Positions 8,517-17,065 of a stretch of 64,000 nucleotides of DNA are shown piece after piece; the stretch's first letter is position 1; each line of letters begins with the position of its first letter. The stretch covers positions 1 to 64,000 of the forward strand of contig JOAA01000033.1 of NCBI GenBank assembly GCA_000720375.1, written 5' to 3'. The notes under the pieces were generated by a model. It did not search any database. It was not told the DNA's origin and saw only the letters and a program-made list of their open reading frames with translations. The DNA is from Rhodococcus rhodnii (GTDB lineage Bacteria; Actinomycetota; Actinomycetes; Mycobacteriales; Pseudonocardiaceae). A program made the position numbers and the translations under genes.

Positions 8517-9389
8517 ATGGAACGCCGCCAGCTCGAATACTTCGTCGCGATCGTCGAACACGGCGGATTCACGCACGCCGCCCGCGCGTTGCGTGTGGCA
8601 CAACCGTCGCTCTCACGTGCCATCACCAAGCTCGAGCACGAACTTGGCGTGGAGCTGTTCCATCGCGTCGGCCGTAACGTCGTGCTGAGCAGCGCGGGGG
8701 AGATGCTCGCCGACCGGGCGCGCCTCGTGCTGCGTGATCTGGACGCCATGCGCGCCGCCGCACGGTCCATCGGCGAGGGCGCGGTCGGCCGGGTCGATGT
8801 CGCGGCGACGTCGTCCTCGGCGCTGGAACCGGTGACGAGCATCATCGCCGAGTTGCGTACGCACCACCCCGGCGTTGTCGTGAGCACTTCGTCCGCGCTG
8901 TCGGCGGCTGAGGTGACCGCCATGGTGCTGCAGGGCCGGTGCGAAGTCGGCGTGTGCGGTAACGCGGAGCGGCCCACCGGGCGCGGCCTCGTGGCACATC
9001 ACTTGCGGGACGAGGAATTCCTGCTCGTCGTGCCGCCGGGGACACTCGAATCAGGCCCGGACGTCACCCCGGAACAGTTGCGTGGCATGCAGTTCGTCGT
9101 GACAAAGCCAGCGACCGCTGTCCGTGCGTTGTTCGACCGGCTTGCCGCCACCGTCGGCGATATGACCATCGCTGCCGAGGTTGGCGATCGAAGCGTGGTA
9201 CTTCCCATGGTGCTCAAGGGAATTGGTGCCGGTTTGATGCCGGATGGATGGGCGGATCTCGCGGTGCGCGCGGGTGCTGAGGTCTACCGTTTCTCGCCAC
9301 CAGAACGATTGCCGCAGTGGCTCGTGTACCGGCGTGGGCAGTTGACCGCGGCGACACAGGCCTTCATCGACACCACGCTGCGCGCCTGA
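8517..9389 (+). CDS. LysR-family transcriptional regulator
   Basis: A 290-aa protein: winged HTH at residues 1-60 (MERRQLEYFVAIVEHGGFTHAARALRVAQPSLSRAI), linker helix, and a LysR substrate-binding domain from about residue 90. It is divergent from the gamma-glutamyltransferase gene and is its probable regulator. Confidence 0.92.
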   Translation: MERRQLEYFVAIVEHGGFTHAARALRVAQPSLSRAITKLEHELGVELFHRVGRNVVLSSAGEMLADRARLVLRDLDAMRAAARSIGEGAVGRVDVAATSSSALEPVTSIIAELRTHHPGVVVSTSSALSAAEVTAMVLQGRCEVGVCGNAERPTGRGLVAHHLRDEEFLLVVPPGTLESGPDVTPEQLRGMQFVVTKPATAVRALFDRLAATVGDMTIAAEVGDRSVVLPMVLKGIGAGLMPDGWADLAVRAGAEVYRFSPPERLPQWLVYRRGQLTAATQAFIDTTLRA

Positions 9390-9460
9390 CACAACCCGTA
9401 CCGACAGGCCGATGCGCCGTTGCCCGCGGAAGGTGAAACGCACCGACGACCCGTTCGTGA

Positions 9461-9730
9461 TCCTGGCACACTTGGCTACGGCTGGCGCAAGCCGGTACCC
9501 AGGTGACCGTTGTGACCAATTTGGACAGTGTGGCGGTACGGACCGTACGAGCCCGGGCGATCCCCGTGGAGTCGTGTGTTTTCATCGGCAGCAAGGACGT
9601 CGATCTCGCGGCCGCCCGTGCCGCGGGCGTGGAAGCCATCCGTCATAAGGACGTTGAACTCGTCTCGTCGCCCGAGGCTGAAGCCGAACCGCCGACGCCG
9701 CCGAACCCGTGGCTCGACGCGCTCGGATAG
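9461..9730 (+). pseudogene. HAD-like phosphatase relic with internal deletion
   Basis: The frame open from 9461 reads WLRLAQAGTQVTVVTN, like motif II of HAD phosphatases. Then, after only about 20 residues, it reads VESCVFIGSKDVDLAAARAAGVEAIRHKD, like the C-terminal motif IV (G-D/S-x-x-D-x-x-A-A-x-x-A-G). The roughly 60 residues that normally separate these blocks, and the N-terminal nucleophile motif DxDxT, are absent. A GTG at 9503 could start a 75-residue product, but a functional enzyme is impossible without the missing parts. The 3' end overlaps the convergent SARP gene by 88 bp. Confidence 0.45.
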
Positions 9731-10548
9731 ATCGAAGCGCCGGTGAGGTGCAGGTTGCCTGGGATCGCCGGATGTCCGTGTGACCACTCCAGCGAGCTGT
9801 CCTGCGTCAGAATCGCCTGGTGCAGTTGCTGCAACCCGCGGCCATGCTCCCGGTTGTGGCTTGCCACAGCGTCCGCGCGGGTCTTGCGGTAGACGTCCAA
9901 GGCGTCCAGTTGGCGCCCGGACCGGTACAGCGCCACCATGCACTGGCCGATTAATCGCTCGGTCGGGCTGTCGCGTTCGATCAGCGTCGCCAAGTCGCCG
10001 ACGACGTCGCGATGCCTGCCACGGGACAACGCGGCATCGAACAGGATCTCCAGTGTTGCCAGCCGCTGCTGGTCCGCGGCACGCAACTCCGGCCACGACA
10101 CGCCCATGTCCACCAGATCGGCCAGGACTGGTCCACGGGACATGGCCAGCGCTTCCCGCAGCGCACCGACCGTCTGACTGGTCGTTCCGGTTGCCAACGC
10201 TGTGCGGGCGCGGCGGGCGAGGGCCAGGAAGTGGGGCAGATCGATCAGCTCAGGCTGCACGCGCAGTAAGTATCCGCGCTCCGTGGCGAGGACAGCGGGC
10301 GTCTCGGATTCGTGGTTGGTAGCTGACAGCAACATGGTTCGCACGTCCGCCATGGTCTTGTGGACCATCTTGCGCGCCGTCGGCGGTGGACAGTCGTTCC
10401 ACCAACTGGCCACCAACCAGTCCGTCGTGACCACGTGGTTCGCGTTGAGCAGGAGCATGCCGAGCGCCGCGCGCAGCCGCGCGTTGCGAATTGGGACGGC
10501 GACGCCGTCGTCCACCACCTCAAGCGGACCGAGCACCGCAAACCGCAT
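9643..10548 (-). CDS. SARP-family transcriptional activator (small, DNA-binding plus BTAD)
   Basis: A 301-aa protein with an OmpR-type winged HTH (about 1-95, opening MRFAVLGPLEVVDDG) and a bacterial transcriptional activation domain (about 100-250, including LREALAMSRGPVLADL and RLIGQCMVALYRSGRQLDAL). This is the size of classic Streptomyces antibiotic regulatory proteins, which activate pathway genes by binding heptamer repeats near -35. A Ser/Gly/Ala-rich low-complexity tail follows residue 260. It diverges from the large SARP at 10867 and marks the probable left edge of the terpenoid cluster. Confidence 0.88.
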   Translation of the reverse strand: MRFAVLGPLEVVDDGVAVPIRNARLRAALGMLLLNANHVVTTDWLVASWWNDCPPPTARKMVHKTMADVRTMLLSATNHESETPAVLATERGYLLRVQPELIDLPHFLALARRARTALATGTTSQTVGALREALAMSRGPVLADLVDMGVSWPELRAADQQRLATLEILFDAALSRGRHRDVVGDLATLIERDSPTERLIGQCMVALYRSGRQLDALDVYRKTRADAVASHNREHGRGLQQLHQAILTQDSSLEWSHGHPAIPGNLHLTGASIYPSASSHGFGGVGGSASASGDETSSTSL

Positions 10549-10866
10549 GACACCTCCGTTTCGATCACCGGTGCTACCGCCCGATCATGAAGGATCCGGG
10601 CGGCCACGGGCTGGCATGTTTTCGCCCCCGCCGCGTACCGCACACTGTCCGCCGTTCCAAATACGGGCCTGGGGCTGCGGTGTTTCGACACTGTGTCAGT
10701 TCCTCGTTACGCGACGCAGATCGGCGGTGCAAGATCTCGTGCCCGGGTGCACCTTGCACGCTCAGTCATCGTTGCGTTCCGTAGAGTGGACGTGGTTCCA
10801 TTCAAAACGGACTGTCCGGTCGGCGCCGACAAGACTGGGGAAATCAGGTCGGGGGCAAGGAAAGGG
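10549..10866. promoter_or_regulatory. 318-bp divergent regulatory region between two SARP genes
   Basis: No gene is evident here. It contains GACACTGTGTC (10687-10697), a perfect 11-bp palindrome, overlapping GTGTTTCGACAC (10680-10691). These are plausible operator sequences for control of one or both SARP genes. I could not pick out a clear -10/-35 pair. Confidence 0.4.
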
Positions 10867-13761
10867 ATGTTGTTTCAGATCTTGGGGCCGCTCCGGATGG
10901 CCGATGATCGCGGCGAGGTGGTCCTCGGTGGACTCAACCGCCGGGCCGTACTGGGGTATTTGCTGCTTTATCCCAACCAGGTCGTCTCGACCAGCCGGTT
11001 GCTGACAGCCTTGTGGGGCAACGGAAGGCCGGCATCGGCGCGCAAGATCTTGCACAATTCGGTTTCCGGATTGCGTAAAGCCCTGTCCGCGGCGGCCGAG
11101 GACCGTTCGCAGCCCGCAGCCAGTTTGGTGACTCGCGAACCTGGCTATCAGCTCACCGTCGACGAACAGCAGATCGATCTCTGGCAGTTCAAGTCGCTTG
11201 TGCAGCGGGCAAGAACCGTACAGGCGGACAACTGTGTCGACGAGGCATCGACGCTACTGCGAGAAGGCCTCGCGTTATGGCGTGGACCGGCCTTGGCGGA
11301 TTTGGCCGAGGCCGGTTTTCACTGGCCCGAGCTGGCCGCGGCGGAGAACACCCGGCTGGACGCGCTTGAGGACTTCTTCGCCGCCGAACTCGCGCGCGGC
11401 AGGCACGAATCGGTGCTGACCGAGCTGCAGGAGCTGACGTCGGCGGAACCGATGCGTGAGCGCCTGCTGGGTCAGTTCATGCTCGCGTTGTACCGCTGCG
11501 GCAGGCAGGCCGAGGCACTGAGCATGTACGAGAAGGCCGAGGCGACCCTCGAGCAGACGTTCGGCATCGAGCCCGGTCGTGAGCTCAAAGAGCTGTACCG
11601 GTCGATCCGCGCCAACGACCCGCTCCTGCTGACCGGCCGTCCTGGCACGACCGAAGTGCTTGCGCCGGCCACGAGCAAGGCCGCCGAACAGCCGCTCCGG
11701 CCACAGCCGTCCGGCCAGATCGTCGCGGAACGCCGCCGGGTCAGCGTGCTCCAGGTGCGGGTCGACCCGGCCGCGGACGCCAGCGTCGACCCGGAACACC
11801 TGGACGACGCGCTGGCCGATGTGGACGACGTGATCCGGCCGCAGGCCAAGCGGTTCGGCGGGATCGTCTCGGTCCGGCTCGGCTCGCACTGGCTGATCGT
11901 CTTCGGCGCGCCCCGCAGTCACCACGACGATGCCAGGCGCGCTGTGCTGTGCGCCTTGGCCATCCGCGCCACGATCAACGAAACCTTCGCCGAAGGCGCG
12001 GGCTGCCTGCGAATGGTCGTGGCCACCGGTTTGGTACTGGCGCGATTCCGCCCGGAGAACGACAGTCCGCCAAGCATCACTGGTGCCACCGTCGACGCGT
12101 GCCACTCATTGTTGCCCTTTGTGCACAACAACGAAATCTGGGTGACCGACGAAACGCGGGCGGCCACCGAGAACACAGTGGTGTACGAGCGTGCCCAGAT
12201 CTCGTCGGTCGCTTGGGCAACAGTCGGTGTGCGGCCACGCCCGCAGGCCTGGCCTGTGCCGATGATCGGACATCAGCGGGCACGCGACACGCTGCTGCGC
12301 GTCGTCGACCGGTTCCTGCAGCAGCGCACGCCCGAGATCGTGTCGGTGCACGGCGATCCCGGAATGGGCAAGAGCCGGCTGATCGCGGAGGTCGAGCGGC
12401 TGGTGGCCAGCCGCAGCGTCGGCCACCAGCCCGTGCCGGTCGTGCACTTGCCGGTCGTGCTCGACGATGCGGCGCTGGCGGATGCGCTGTGCAGGTGTTG
12501 TGAGATAACGGGTGACGATCTGCCGGAGACGGCGAACAGGAAACTGCACGAGTTCGTCAAACGAACGGCGCTGACGGCGGTCGAGGCTGTTTGGATGATC
12601 ACCGCCCTCCAGCCGTTGCTGCACCGGACTTCGCTGTCCGGCCCGGTCGCCCGCCGCGCCGACCGGATGGCGGCGTGGTGGCGGATGCTGGAGCGGATCG
12701 CCACGGTGCGCTGCATTGTCCTGGTAGTGGACGATGTCGAGTTCGCCGATCACCGCGTGCTGGATTTCGTCGGCCGGATCACGCGGTCGTCGAGTGAGGC
12801 CTCCGTGCTCATCGTCGCCGACGCCCGGCCGGCAGCAGTGCTCCGCCGGCCGCGATGGGCCGAGACCCAGCGGCATGCCACGCCCGTGACGCTGCTGCCC
12901 CTGCCGGACAATGACATGGAAGAGCTGTTGAACCACTTGTTCGACGCCCATGGGCTGGTCCCGAAACGGGTCGATCCCACTCAGCCCGACGGCGGCGGCC
13001 TCGCTTGGCTGTCCCGCGCGCTTGTGGTCGCGTGCCATGGAAATCCGGCGTTCGCTCACGATTACGTGGCACTGATCCAGGAAGCCGTCAGCTCGGATCC
13101 GAACGGTGCCACGCCAATGGAAGCAGACGGCGTGCTGCCGCCCGTGATGGAACGGATGACGGCCGAGCGCGTCGACCGGCTGCCCATCGCGACGAGGTCG
13201 GTTCTGCAGGACGCGGCCGTGGCAGGCCCGGTCGTGTGGGGCGATGCCGTGGCCGCGGCCGGGCGTTGGGCGAAGGACGAGATCAAACCGCACCTGAACG
13301 AGCTTGTCCGGCATGGGTTCCTGGTCAGGTCGGCGATCGATGCGCGCAGTGGTGATGCCCGGTACGAGTTCCGGTTTCCGCCCGATCGGCACGTCGTGTA
13401 CTCGCAGCTCTCGCTCGCCCTGCGAGCCGACAAGCGCACGAACGTCATCGCGTGGATCGACGCGCTGCCCGAGTGCCGGATGGCCGAGTTACTGATCGAT
13501 TACCGCAACGAAGAGGAACGCATCACCGCGATGGCCGGGTGTGCCATGGGTGATCTGGTCGGCCGTGAGGGGATTGCCGCCTGCGGGGACGTGGTGCGGG
13601 ATGTCCGTCGTGCCCAGGCTGATGAGGCCGTTCGGTATTACGTGGCACTGACCGAGATGCCCGCGTGGTTCCGTGCCCGGTTGAGGTGGGTCGCCGGTGA
13701 ACTGAAGGTGCTGCGCAGCGGGCGCAATGCCGAGCCTGCCAGCGCGACGGCTGACCGTTGA
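10867..13761 (+). CDS. Large SARP regulator fused to a degenerate class III cyclase-like domain and a P-loop ATPase
   Basis: With the ATG at 10867 (preceded by AAGGAAAGGG) the product is 964 aa. Residues 1-250 are the SARP winged HTH plus BTAD (opening MLFQILGPLRMADD). Residues about 285-440 resemble the nucleotide cyclase domain that precedes AAA modules in many actinobacterial regulators (ERRRVSVLQV; RFGGIVSVRLGSHWLIVFGAP; DDARRAVLCALAIRA). The two metal-binding aspartates of active cyclases are replaced (VLQVRV, LGSHW), so it is probably not catalytic. From about residue 460 follows an STAND/AAA-like ATPase with Walker A GDPGMGKSR near residue 496 and Walker B IVLVVDDVE. An ATP-dependent switch controlling the terpenoid cluster is the likely role. 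Confidence 0.85.
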   Translation: MLFQILGPLRMADDRGEVVLGGLNRRAVLGYLLLYPNQVVSTSRLLTALWGNGRPASARKILHNSVSGLRKALSAAAEDRSQPAASLVTREPGYQLTVDEQQIDLWQFKSLVQRARTVQADNCVDEASTLLREGLALWRGPALADLAEAGFHWPELAAAENTRLDALEDFFAAELARGRHESVLTELQELTSAEPMRERLLGQFMLALYRCGRQAEALSMYEKAEATLEQTFGIEPGRELKELYRSIRANDPLLLTGRPGTTEVLAPATSKAAEQPLRPQPSGQIVAERRRVSVLQVRVDPAADASVDPEHLDDALADVDDVIRPQAKRFGGIVSVRLGSHWLIVFGAPRSHHDDARRAVLCALAIRATINETFAEGAGCLRMVVATGLVLARFRPENDSPPSITGATVDACHSLLPFVHNNEIWVTDETRAATENTVVYERAQISSVAWATVGVRPRPQAWPVPMIGHQRARDTLLRVVDRFLQQRTPEIVSVHGDPGMGKSRLIAEVERLVASRSVGHQPVPVVHLPVVLDDAALADALCRCCEITGDDLPETANRKLHEFVKRTALTAVEAVWMITALQPLLHRTSLSGPVARRADRMAAWWRMLERIATVRCIVLVVDDVEFADHRVLDFVGRITRSSSEASVLIVADARPAAVLRRPRWAETQRHATPVTLLPLPDNDMEELLNHLFDAHGLVPKRVDPTQPDGGGLAWLSRALVVACHGNPAFAHDYVALIQEAVSSDPNGATPMEADGVLPPVMERMTAERVDRLPIATRSVLQDAAVAGPVVWGDAVAAAGRWAKDEIKPHLNELVRHGFLVRSAIDARSGDARYEFRFPPDRHVVYSQLSLALRADKRTNVIAWIDALPECRMAELLIDYRNEEERITAMAGCAMGDLVGREGIAACGDVVRDVRRAQADEAVRYYVALTEMPAWFRARLRWVAGELKVLRSGRNAEPASATADR

Positions 13762-13880
13762 TCACGCGGACCGGAATGTCCTCATCGGATCCGCTTGGGA
13801 TTGTGCGACGTCGGGGGTTTGTGTTGGCTGCTGTTCAGAACATGCGAGACTAATACAACCCAGGTGAAGGGAGGCGTTCG

Positions 13881-14672
13881 TTGACGACGAGCGAGTCGGC
13901 GCCACCGCGTTCTTTTCGCGCCGTCGACAGCCGGTCTCCCGCAGTGACAAGGGCAGTGGCCATCCTGGAGGAACTGTCGCGCAGGCAGCGGCCGATGGCG
14001 CTGGTGGAGCTGTCCAGGGCGCTGGATCTGGCGAAGTCGACGGTGGCCAACCTGTGCTCCGCGCTGGAGAACACCCACATGATCCGCCGGGTGGACGGCC
14101 GGTGGGCGCTGGGGTACAAACTGGTCGAACTCGGCCGGGGTTTCCTTGCGGGCACGGACATCGTGGCGGAGTTCCGCGGGCAGTCCTCGGTTCTTCCCGT
14201 AGCGGCAACCGAAACGCTCCTCCTGGCCGTGCTCGACGGCTCCGAGGTCATCTACATCGCACGGCACGACGGCTGTCAACCGATCAGGCTGGCCAGTGAC
14301 ATCGGCCTGCGGCAGCCTGCCGTGGTCACCGCGCTGGGCAAGGCGATGCTGGCCGGTCTGTCCGAGTCCGAACTGGACAAGCGACTGGGCCAGGTGTGCG
14401 ACCTACCACAACTCACTCCGCGGTCACACCGCAGCATGGACGCACTCCGCCGTGATCTGGACGCCACAAGGGAACGCGGGTACGCCGTCGACGACGAGCA
14501 GAGTACCGAAGGCGTCACGTCCATCAGCGTTGCACTGTCCGGTTCGGACAATCCGCCGACCGCGGTCGGCGCCACATTGCTGACCGCACGGCTGACCACT
14601 CCGCTGCGGGAATCGTTGGTCACCGATCTGCGTCAGCTCGCCGCGCGCCTAGGCCAATTGGCTCGCTCCTAA
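13881..14672 (+). CDS. IclR-family transcriptional regulator
   Basis: A 263-aa protein starting at TTG 13881 after GAAGGGAGG with 6-nt spacing. It has a winged HTH at about residues 20-80 (AVTRAVAILEEL; LVELSRALDLAKSTVANLCSALE) and an IclR effector domain (about 90-255; AVVTALGKAMLAGL, RERGYAVDDEQSTEGVTSISV). IclR proteins usually repress near-by genes and bind small aromatic or keto acids. A perfect palindrome 26 bp after its stop, in front of the StrR-like gene, is its most obvious target. Confidence 0.9.
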   Translation: MTTSESAPPRSFRAVDSRSPAVTRAVAILEELSRRQRPMALVELSRALDLAKSTVANLCSALENTHMIRRVDGRWALGYKLVELGRGFLAGTDIVAEFRGQSSVLPVAATETLLLAVLDGSEVIYIARHDGCQPIRLASDIGLRQPAVVTALGKAMLAGLSESELDKRLGQVCDLPQLTPRSHRSMDALRRDLDATRERGYAVDDEQSTEGVTSISVALSGSDNPPTAVGATLLTARLTTPLRESLVTDLRQLAARLGQLARS

Positions 14673-14697
14673 CCTTTCACTCGCTGTTCCTCAACGG

Positions 14698-14735
14698 TGT
14701 CGCATACTCTCGATCATTGTCGATTGTATGCGACA
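14698..14735. promoter_or_regulatory. Palindromic operator upstream of the StrR-like gene
   Basis: TGTCGCATAC (14698-14707) and GTATGCGACA (14726-14735) are exact reverse complements with 18 nt between. About 90 bp downstream the similar string GTCGATACTCTCCGATTA appears, recalling GTCGCATACTCTCGATCA of the left arm and spacer, so there may be two related sites. The rest of the 322-bp gap 14673-14994 has no gene that I can support. Binding by IclR or by the SARPs is inference. Confidence 0.6.
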
Positions 14736-14994
14736 ACTGGCTGACGTCGCGCGCGTAACTTGTCGGTAATTGCCGCCCGCTCGGCGGTCGATACTCTCCG
14801 ATTACCCTTGCATTCCAACCCATTCCGCAGCGCGATGCTAAGTTGCGAACAGTTCGGCGTGACAGTCGATTCTGCAGGCGCAGACGCGAAAAGAGCCGCC
14901 CATGCGCAGGGGCCCCGCGCATGGAGAACCCCCGTCACAAGCGCGGGCGGTGCGCATTGTCCTGGGACGAACGTGAAGTGAAGGGTGGCTTTTG

Positions 14995-16056
14995 ATGAAA
15001 CCCCATGGCTATGGGGATATCGCAGATGTCTCCGGCGGCACCGAGGCTGACGCGCCATCGCCTTGGCGTGCGTACCAGTCACAGTCCACCCGTGCCGCCG
15101 CGGAAATGGTCTCGATCGGCGTGCTGCGGGTCGGTCCTTCGCCACGAACGGACGGCGTGAGTGACGCGCACGTGCGAGCTCTCGCCGAAATGGACACGCC
15201 CATGCCGCCGATCATTGTGCACCGCCCCACAATGCGGGTGATCGATGGTGTACATCGGCTGCGTGCCACGGAATTGAGCGCCCGCGATCACATCGAGGTG
15301 CGGTTCTTCGACGGCGACGAGGACGACGCGTTCGTGCTCGCGGTCGAGGCGAACACTGCCAACGGACTGCCACTGTCCCTCGCTGACCGCAAAGCGGCCG
15401 CCGCGCGGATCGTGATGACCCATCCGTTGCGCTCGGACAGGTGGATCGCCGCGGTGAGCGGCCTTGCCGCTACCACAGTGGGAACCATCCGCAAGTGTTC
15501 GACTGTCGGAAACGGACAGTCGAACACCCGGATCGGCCGGGACGGCCGGCTGCGGCCGATCGACAGCGCGGAAGGCCGAAGGCTGGCGGGCGAGCTGATG
15601 CGGGCCGATCCGAACAGGTCATTGCGCGATATCGCCAGGACAGTCGGGATCGCACCGTCCACTGTGCTCGATGTGCGCAACCGGCTCAGGTGCGGCGAGG
15701 ACCTCGTTCCGGCTCGCCGCGAGCGGGAGAATGGGGCACGGGCGGCGTCGAGCACGCCACGCCGCCAGGTGTCCGACCGTGCCGAGCCCGACCTCGATCC
15801 CGCGGTGATCATGCAGACATTACGCAAGGATCCGTCGCTCCGGTTCAACGAGACCGGACGTGCGTTGCTTCGTTGGCTGGACAACCACACCATGATCAGC
15901 GAAGCGGTTCCGTCGGTTGACGGCATCCCGGCCCACTGCGTGACGACGGTCGCGGCGTTGGCGCGGCACAACGCCCGGTTCTGGGCCGCGTTCGGCGAGC
16001 GGATCGGCGATTTGGACCAGGACGGCGACGGTTTCCTGGCCGGACAGGCTCGTTGA
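14995..16056 (+). CDS. StrR/NovG-type pathway activator with ParB-like N-terminal domain
   Basis: A 353-aa protein (ATG 14995; a TTG one codon earlier is less likely). Residues about 30-140 form the ParB-like fold seen in StrR-family activators of antibiotic clusters: MPPIIVHRPTMRVIDGVHRL, then VRFFDGDEDDAFVLAVEANT and LPLSLADRKAAAARIVMTHP. An HTH follows (RSLRDIARTVGIAPSTVLDVRNRL, about 200-225). StrR-type proteins bind GTTCGAcTG-N11-CAgTCGAAC sites. Such a site lies inside this gene at 15495-15527. The gene leads directly, 4 nt gap, into the biosynthetic operon and is its probable specific activator. Confidence 0.88.
   Translation: MKPHGYGDIADVSGGTEADAPSPWRAYQSQSTRAAAEMVSIGVLRVGPSPRTDGVSDAHVRALAEMDTPMPPIIVHRPTMRVIDGVHRLRATELSARDHIEVRFFDGDEDDAFVLAVEANTANGLPLSLADRKAAAARIVMTHPLRSDRWIAAVSGLAATTVGTIRKCSTVGNGQSNTRIGRDGRLRPIDSAEGRRLAGELMRADPNRSLRDIARTVGIAPSTVLDVRNRLRCGEDLVPARRERENGARAASSTPRRQVSDRAEPDLDPAVIMQTLRKDPSLRFNETGRALLRWLDNHTMISEAVPSVDGIPAHCVTTVAALARHNARFWAAFGERIGDLDQDGDGFLAGQAR
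15495..15527. promoter_or_regulatory. Perfect StrR-type operator inside the strR-like coding sequence
   Basis: GTTCGACTG (15497-15505), 11 nt, CAGTCGAAC (15517-15525) equals the recognition consensus I know for StrR-family activators. The dyad is longer than the consensus: 13-bp arms 15495-15507 and 15515-15527 are exact reverse complements around a 7-nt loop. It lies in the middle of the regulator gene, about 535 bp before the next gene start. It may serve autoregulation or drive an internal promoter for the operon starting at 16061. Confidence 0.8.
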
Positions 16057-16060
16057 CGGC

Positions 16061-17062
16061 ATGACGCACACGGGCGCCGGCCGAACGGTGATGGTCACGG
16101 GTGGCTGCGGCTTCATCGGCACGCATCTGGTCACGAGCCTGCGGCGGCAGGACTTTGACGTTGTCGTCGTCGACCGGCTGGCGTACCCGGACGACTCGGT
16201 CGGGTCGATCCGCCTGGACATAGCGGAGTTCGAGGACTGTGTCGCGACCGTCAAAGAGGTGGATCCGGCCGTGATCTTCCACTTGGCCGCGTCGTCGACG
16301 ATCGACTCGGCCTTCAACGATCCGCACGGATCGCTGGCCGACAACATCGGCGGGACCATGAACATGCTCGAAGCAGCGCGGGTAGCGTGTACCGGCCTGC
16401 AGCGGTTCGTGCTGTCCTCAACGGACAAGGTGTACGGGGAACTGTCCGGCGAGGCCTACGTCGAGAGTTCCGCCCTGCACGCGCGCGGCGTCTACGACGT
16501 GGGCAAGCTGTCCTCGGACAACCTGGTTCGACTGTATGGCTACGAATTCGGGGTTCCGGTCGCGACCTTGCGGCTGTGCAATGTCTTCGGGCCTGGCGAC
16601 CCGAACACCGGCTCGCGGATCGTGCCACGGACCCTGAACAGGCTTTTCGACGAGGCCGGGCCATTGCCGCCGGTGATCTACGAAGGATCGATGGCGCACG
16701 GCCGTGACTACGTCTACGTGGCCGACGCGGTACGGGCCTTGACGACGATCGCGTTGGACCCGAGGGCGCTCGGCGAGGTCTTCAACATGGCACCTGCGGC
16801 TCATCGGACCACATTGGACTTGGTCGAGGACATGATCGAACAGTCGCGTCAGGCCTGCGAGCCCTATGACCGCGACCGGGCGGACGCCATCCGCAAGAAC
16901 GGCTACGAGGTGGTCTCGGGCGCGGGTATGCCCAGTGCGCTGGAACGACAGCACTGTGACGCAACCAAACTCGGATCGTTGGGGTTCCAGAACACCGTGT
17001 CCATGACGGACGGCCTGCGCTTGACGATCGACTCGGTCATGCGTGACCGGGGGATCGGATAA
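16061..17062 (+). CDS. NAD-dependent epimerase/dehydratase (extended SDR, NDP-sugar type)
   Basis: A 333-aa extended SDR. The Rossmann motif GGCGFIG is at residues 14-20, the LSSTDKVYG strand carries the catalytic Ser/Thr, and Y145-D-V-G-K149 is the catalytic YxxxK. The C-terminal half has NDP-sugar-binding features (RDYVYVADAVRAL). Likely substrate is an NDP-hexose, which would supply or tailor the sugar used by the glycosyltransferase at 23601. It is the only obvious sugar-nucleotide gene here, so other sugar steps must come from elsewhere in the genome. A 3-beta-HSD-like role on the terpene cannot be excluded. Confidence 0.82.
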   Translation: MTHTGAGRTVMVTGGCGFIGTHLVTSLRRQDFDVVVVDRLAYPDDSVGSIRLDIAEFEDCVATVKEVDPAVIFHLAASSTIDSAFNDPHGSLADNIGGTMNMLEAARVACTGLQRFVLSSTDKVYGELSGEAYVESSALHARGVYDVGKLSSDNLVRLYGYEFGVPVATLRLCNVFGPGDPNTGSRIVPRTLNRLFDEAGPLPPVIYEGSMAHGRDYVYVADAVRALTTIALDPRALGEVFNMAPAAHRTTLDLVEDMIEQSRQACEPYDRDRADAIRKNGYEVVSGAGMPSALERQHCDATKLGSLGFQNTVSMTDGLRLTIDSVMRDRGIG

Positions 17063-17065
17063 CGC

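Noticed and set aside
16525..16560. A second StrR-type operator in the SDR gene
   Set aside because: GTTCGACTG is present, but the matching right arm at 11-nt spacing is not, so it is only a chance half-site.
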